A stretch of DNA of 64,000 nt, from NCBI GenBank assembly GCA_030549335.1, contig CM060188.1, forward strand, positions 15,255,501 through 15,319,500, written 5' to 3'. A program made the position numbers and the translations under genes. Shown here piece after piece: positions 59,840 to 64,000 of this stretch. The notes under the pieces were generated by a model. The model did not search any database. It saw nothing but the letters and a program-made list of their open reading frames with translations, and was not told the origin of the DNA. The DNA comes from Pontederia crassipes (lineage: Eukaryota; Streptophyta; Magnoliopsida; Commelinales; Pontederiaceae). The first letter of the stretch is position 1; the number at the start of each line of letters is the position of its first letter.

Positions 59840-61700
59840 GGCACCCTCCAACATGCATTTTTATTTAGAAGAGGAACATTGATACCATCCAAAGGATGGC
59901 TACCAAATTATGGGTCCCATCCCAATGTAGTGTAGCTATAGCCTAATGAATTTACAAGTGTGTAAAGTCGTAGGAGAGAAGAAAACAAAAGGGCTGTACA
60001 ATGCCATAAGACACCCTTAGATGTAGTGGCCAGTACTAATGCTACCCCAAACCTCACTCCCAAAGCAGAAAGGAAATATGCTCTGCTATATTCTCAACAT
60101 AACATCTCTCACACCCAAAATTAAGCGGTTACACTACAGCCAAATGGCTGAAGTGGCCGCCAAAAGACTCGCCAACAACAACCTCCAACTCTGACCTCCC
60201 TGCGTGTTGAGTCCTGTCAAAGACGTCCAAAAGTTTTGAGCCATCAAGATGTCAATCTTCGTGAGAGTTCTCCGGCTCCATATCTCTGACATCATGGGCA
60301 CACAAAAGGTAGGTGATCAATGTCCCCCTCTCCACATATAGCGATGTGATGTCAGTGCTAGGGGTTGATCTTGCCCAGTAGGCCCTGGTAAGTAGTCTCT
60401 CTCGCAGTAGAAGCCACGTCACAATCTATGCTTTGAATGACTTACGAGACTTCCAAATAAGTCTACAATCCCTATGATTGGAGCAGTGCTTTCTGGAAGG
60501 AAAGGAAGAAAAATCTACAGGCCGAAAATCAATCAGAAATCCATGTCCAACCATCCCTTTTGGAGGCATCAAACCGAAAGCAAAATATCCTATCATACAT
60601 GACTAGAAGCTTCCGAGATGCAATGGTCTGCAAGGGGAACTCGGAAGAGTGGGGTCCATGCACCCCCACACGGCCACCCACCCTATGATATTCATGTCAT
60701 TACGATTGATGTTGTCAGGTCTCTCGTTAGTGGCGTTAGCCTGGGGAAGGAGGCTGCTAGCTGCCGTTAGGTAGCCACTCAAGACTCAAGAAAAAAGAAT
60801 GCCTCCTAGAGCCAAGGGAAGTGACTATGAAAGGGCGTACAACAGAGACCAAAGTTGAAACCCCCATGCAAAAAGAGGAAGCCCCTCTAGGGATAACTGG
60901 GCAAGAATCCCATCACAAGTCCTGTTGTAGCATGCAAAGAACACTGTGCTCTATAGATAAACATTAATTCTCATAATTTGTCCCATCCCTTTGCAAGATA
61001 AGCGCTGTTGGTACAACGAAGATCGCAAACATCCAAATTGCCCTATGATAAGGTGAGGCACGGGCTCTGCCATGCAATCAAACGCACACCCCGTCTCCTT
61101 GTGCCACAATCGTGCCAGAAGAATCCTCCCAATGAGTTAGGTTATCGCTCCACAACTATTTTCATTCTCAACACTTCCATATAATAGGTAGGACAAGAGG
61201 AGAGGAAGGATTTGAGAAGGACCAATCGACCAACCCCACACCCCCTGTGAAAGTAGTCTCAAGTTTTAACCCTGTAATATGTGTTCCATCTGCTCGATGA
61301 TTGAAGTCCACCCCTGTGAGCCGATATGACAATCGAATAGAGGCAAACCAAGATAAGTGATCGGGAGAGCTCTGGACGAAGTGTGTGACTCCTCAACACA
61401 GTGGATTGCCTTCTCAAATATCATGCCAAATGGAAATGAGGGATGATTTAACATGATTTATCTGTAAGCCGGAAATTGTCTGAACAGCTTCACCAAAATA
61501 GCAAACTCCTGCCTGGAACCCTCTGACAGAGAAGAGTATGTCATCGACCTACTAGAGTGGAATCAAATTGCCTATGCCAGGTGTGGGTGAGAAGCTCGTG
61601 ATGACGCCTGACTCATAAGCATCAAATGTGCTCCTCGGGAGGGCATCTACTGCCATCCATCATGTATTTTTTATTTTGTAGGAGAGCATTGACACCCTCC
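59840..61700 (-). pseudogene. L1-type LINE remnant (RT end and zinc-binding domain)
   Basis: On the minus strand, 61454-61266 reads LPITYLGLPLFD, the usual link after the LINE reverse transcriptase. About 60500-60250 holds a WLLLRERLLTR...W...P stretch like the RT zinc-binding domain. Stops and frameshifts are frequent. It probably inserted in an intron or the upstream region of the BTB gene. Confidence 0.55.
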
Positions 61701-62046
61701 ATAATGACATTTCCATTCCTTTCATTTACAAGTTTTTTTTTGTTTGATTGGTATTTAGGGTGGTAACTCTTTACAGAGAAGAAAGAAATAAATTATAACC
61801 AATTGGAAAGAACTGAGAACATATGTCATCTATATTATCCATAATATGCCAGTTCTCACCTGTGTGACACACAGAAAAATTTTGTTACATTGCATGGTTC
61901 ACATGGTTTTTAATTAGAGCAGTTTTTTTCTATTCTTTAACACATTACTCGTCAAACAAAAACTCTTCCATGAAAATGCATTTGTCATACTTCCCATCAA
62001 TCCGTCATAGGATTTCAAGTTTCTGGCAATATGTATGAATTATAAT
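61701..62046. other. Spacer between the LINE remnant and RTE copy 2
   Basis: AT-rich sequence with no recognised feature. Confidence 0.45.
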
Positions 62047-63902
62047 ACAACAACAACAAAGCCTTATCCCACTAGGTGGGGTCGGCTACATGGATCATAC
62101 GACGCCATTCCGTTCTATTAGTAACCAAACCTTTCGGTATATTATTCACCAATAGATCCTGCTCTATTAGTTCGCCAAGTGTCCGCCTTGGCCTCCCTCT
62201 CCCTCTTTTAATCGGACTCCAGATTATTTGATCTACTCTTCTTACTGGCGCATCTAATGGTCTTCTTTGAACATGACCAAACCACCTCAAACGATTCTCT
62301 ACCATTTTCTCACTAATAGGAGCCACTCTGACTCGTTCACGTATATGGTCATTCCTAATCTTATCTAATCTTGTATGACCACACATCCATCTCAACATCC
62401 TCATTTCGGCTACCCCCACTTTACGTTCATGTTGTCCCTTCATAGCCCAACATTCACTACCATATAACACTGCTGGTCTTATAGCAGTACGATAGAATTT
62501 TCCTTTAACTTTATTGGGTACTTTTCTATCACAAAAAACTCCAGTGGCTTTCCTCCACTTACACCAACCAGCTTGAATTCTATGATTAACATCGTCATCA
62601 ATCTCACCATCTTGTCTTACAATTGATCCTAAATATTTAAACTTTGTCACTTGAGGAATTATATCCTCCCCTAGCCTAACTTTCAAATCGTCTCTAAGTT
62701 GTTTATTTGTGAAATTGCTATGCATATATTCTGTCTTATTCCTACTTAAACGAAAACCCTTTAACTCCAACGTATTTCTCCATATTTCCAATTTTATATT
62801 GATCTCTTCTCTTGAATCCGCTAAAAGTACTATATCATCCGCAAATAGCATGCACTTAGGTACCTCCTCTGTGATACTCTCGGTTATAGCATCAATAACT
62901 AAGCTAAATAGATACGGGCTTAAAGCTGATCCTTGATGTAGGCCAATTCCTATAGGAAATTCATTTCTCTCACCTCCGGGTGTCCTAACCTTAGTCAATG
63001 CCCCATCGTACATATCTTGTATTACCTTAATGTAGACAACACTCACCCTCTTCTTTTGCAAGACTTTCCAAAGTACATCCCTTGGTACCGATCATACGCC
63101 TTCTCTAAGTCAATGAAAGCCATATGTAAGTCTCTTCTCCTACTTCGATACTTCTCCATCATCCCCCTTAGTAAATAAATCGCCTCTGTAGTGGATCTTC
63201 CTGGCATGAACCCAAATTGTCTCTCAGAAATACTAGTCTCCATTCTCAATCTATGCTCAATCACTTTTTCCCATAATTTCATTGTGTGACTCATAAGTTT
63301 AATCCCTCTATAATTTGCACAATTCTGAGTATCCCCTTTATTTTTGTAAATAGGAACTAATGTACTTAATCTCCAATCATCAGGCATCTTTTTCGATCGT
63401 AAAATCTCATTAAATAGTTTACATAACCACAACACACATTTTTCTCCTAAGCATTTCCAAACTTCAATCGGTATACCATCCGGTCCAACGGCTTTACCAT
63501 TCTCCATTTTCTTAAGAGCTTCGCTAACCTCCGAGACTCTAATTCTACGATAAAATGACATATTAAACTCACATTCGCTAATTGTCAAGTCCTCCAAATC
63601 ATAACGGGAACCTTCACATCCATCATTAAATAACTTATAGAAATACTCTTCCCATCTGTTCTTAATATCTCCTTCAGTAACTAAAACCTTGCCAACTTCA
63701 TTTTTTATGCATCTTACTTGATCCAAATCTCTCGACTCCTTCTCTTTATTCCTTGCAATCTTGTAAATCCTTTGTTCATCAGCCTTTGTCCCTAACTCCT
63801 TATAAAACCCCTCATATGCTTTAGCACGAGCATCACTAACTGCCTTCTTAGCCTCCCTTTTCGCCAAACGATACTTTTCCCAATTGTCAGAATTATTGTC
63901 CA
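62047..63902 (-). mobile_element. RTE-clade retrotransposon, 5'-truncated copy 2
   Basis: This copy has the same 3' tail (ACAACAACAACAAAGCC on the plus strand) and reverse transcriptase as copy 1. It is cut at about 63902, where the similarity to copy 1 (position about 36090) stops abruptly; the endonuclease is missing, as expected for incomplete reverse transcription. Flanking duplications were not identified. Confidence 0.88.
62072..63902 (-). pseudogene. RTE reverse transcriptase, two long overlapping frames (copy 2)
   Basis: The first frame (to 63043) carries AVGPDGIPIEVWKCLGE, LSTLVPIYKNKGD and FGFMPGRSTTEAIYLL, ending shortly after DLEKAYDR. The second (63061-62072) carries GLHQGSALSPYLFSLVIDA, FADDIVLLADS, KYLGSIVRQDGEIDDDV and WFGHVQRR. 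The single frame break at about 63087, just after AYDR, is identical to the one in copy 1. Apart from this break the domain is complete. Confidence 0.88.
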
Positions 63903-64000
63903 AAAATCACATAAATATTACCTTTTCCAATTTTCTTCTTTTTTTTTCTTTTGAGGAGATCCGATTTTCTTCTTGTTTATCAACTGTAAGTAAGTTAGCC
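63903..64000. other. AT-rich right edge
   Basis: About 100 bp of T-rich sequence beyond the 5' truncation of RTE copy 2; nothing recognised. Confidence 0.4.

Overview
This window is nuclear DNA of a flowering plant. The genes have many GT-AG introns, spacers are AT-rich, plant transposons of nearly every class are present, and two of the proteins belong to plastid machinery that only plants have. The GC-rich, low-complexity first exons suggest a monocot, possibly outside the grasses; that is a guess from composition. No tRNA, rRNA, CRISPR or bacterial-type feature was seen.

Genes, left to right. (1) 9.9-10.9 kb, plus strand: a three-exon REF/SRPP-like lipid-droplet protein. (2) 15.3-21.9 kb, plus: a nine-exon CLPR3-type subunit of the plastid Clp protease that lacks the catalytic residues. 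(3) 26.0-30.3 kb and (4) 43.9-48.0 kb, both minus: two tandem paralogues of the TOC159 preprotein receptor. The left copy reads through cleanly. The right copy has a +1 frameshift just before its intron. (5) 54.4-59.1 kb, minus: the 3' part of a BTB/POZ (germ cell-less-like) protein gene whose upstream exons were not found and probably lie beyond the right edge.

The remainder is mostly mobile DNA. At 1-6.5 kb is a decayed Ty3/gypsy element on the minus strand: internal region, primer-binding site and a probable 5' LTR. At 6.5-7.5 kb and 59.8-61.7 kb are decayed L1-type LINEs. At 8.8 kb is a small hAT-type MITE with an 8-bp target duplication, and at 11.6-13.65 kb a probable solo LTR. Four copies of one long-TIR Mutator-like family lie at 8.0, 32.7, 51.7 and 56.8 kb; the last has a perfect 9-bp target duplication. 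A full-length but broken RTE-clade retrotransposon at 34.3-37.4 kb has a perfect 13-bp target duplication and inserted into the very end of a CACTA element, whose remains run to about 39.2 kb. A second, 5'-truncated RTE copy lies at 62.0-63.9 kb.

The most unusual structure is a perfect 202-bp palindrome without a spacer at 51,047-51,248. It is joined to an inverted copy of the TATA/leader region of the right-hand TOC159 gene. Together with the frameshift in that gene, this makes the TOC159 duplication the most interesting part of the window. CLPR3 and TOC159 share the plastid as their site of action (import at the outer envelope, proteolysis in the stroma), but nothing here shows that they are co-regulated.
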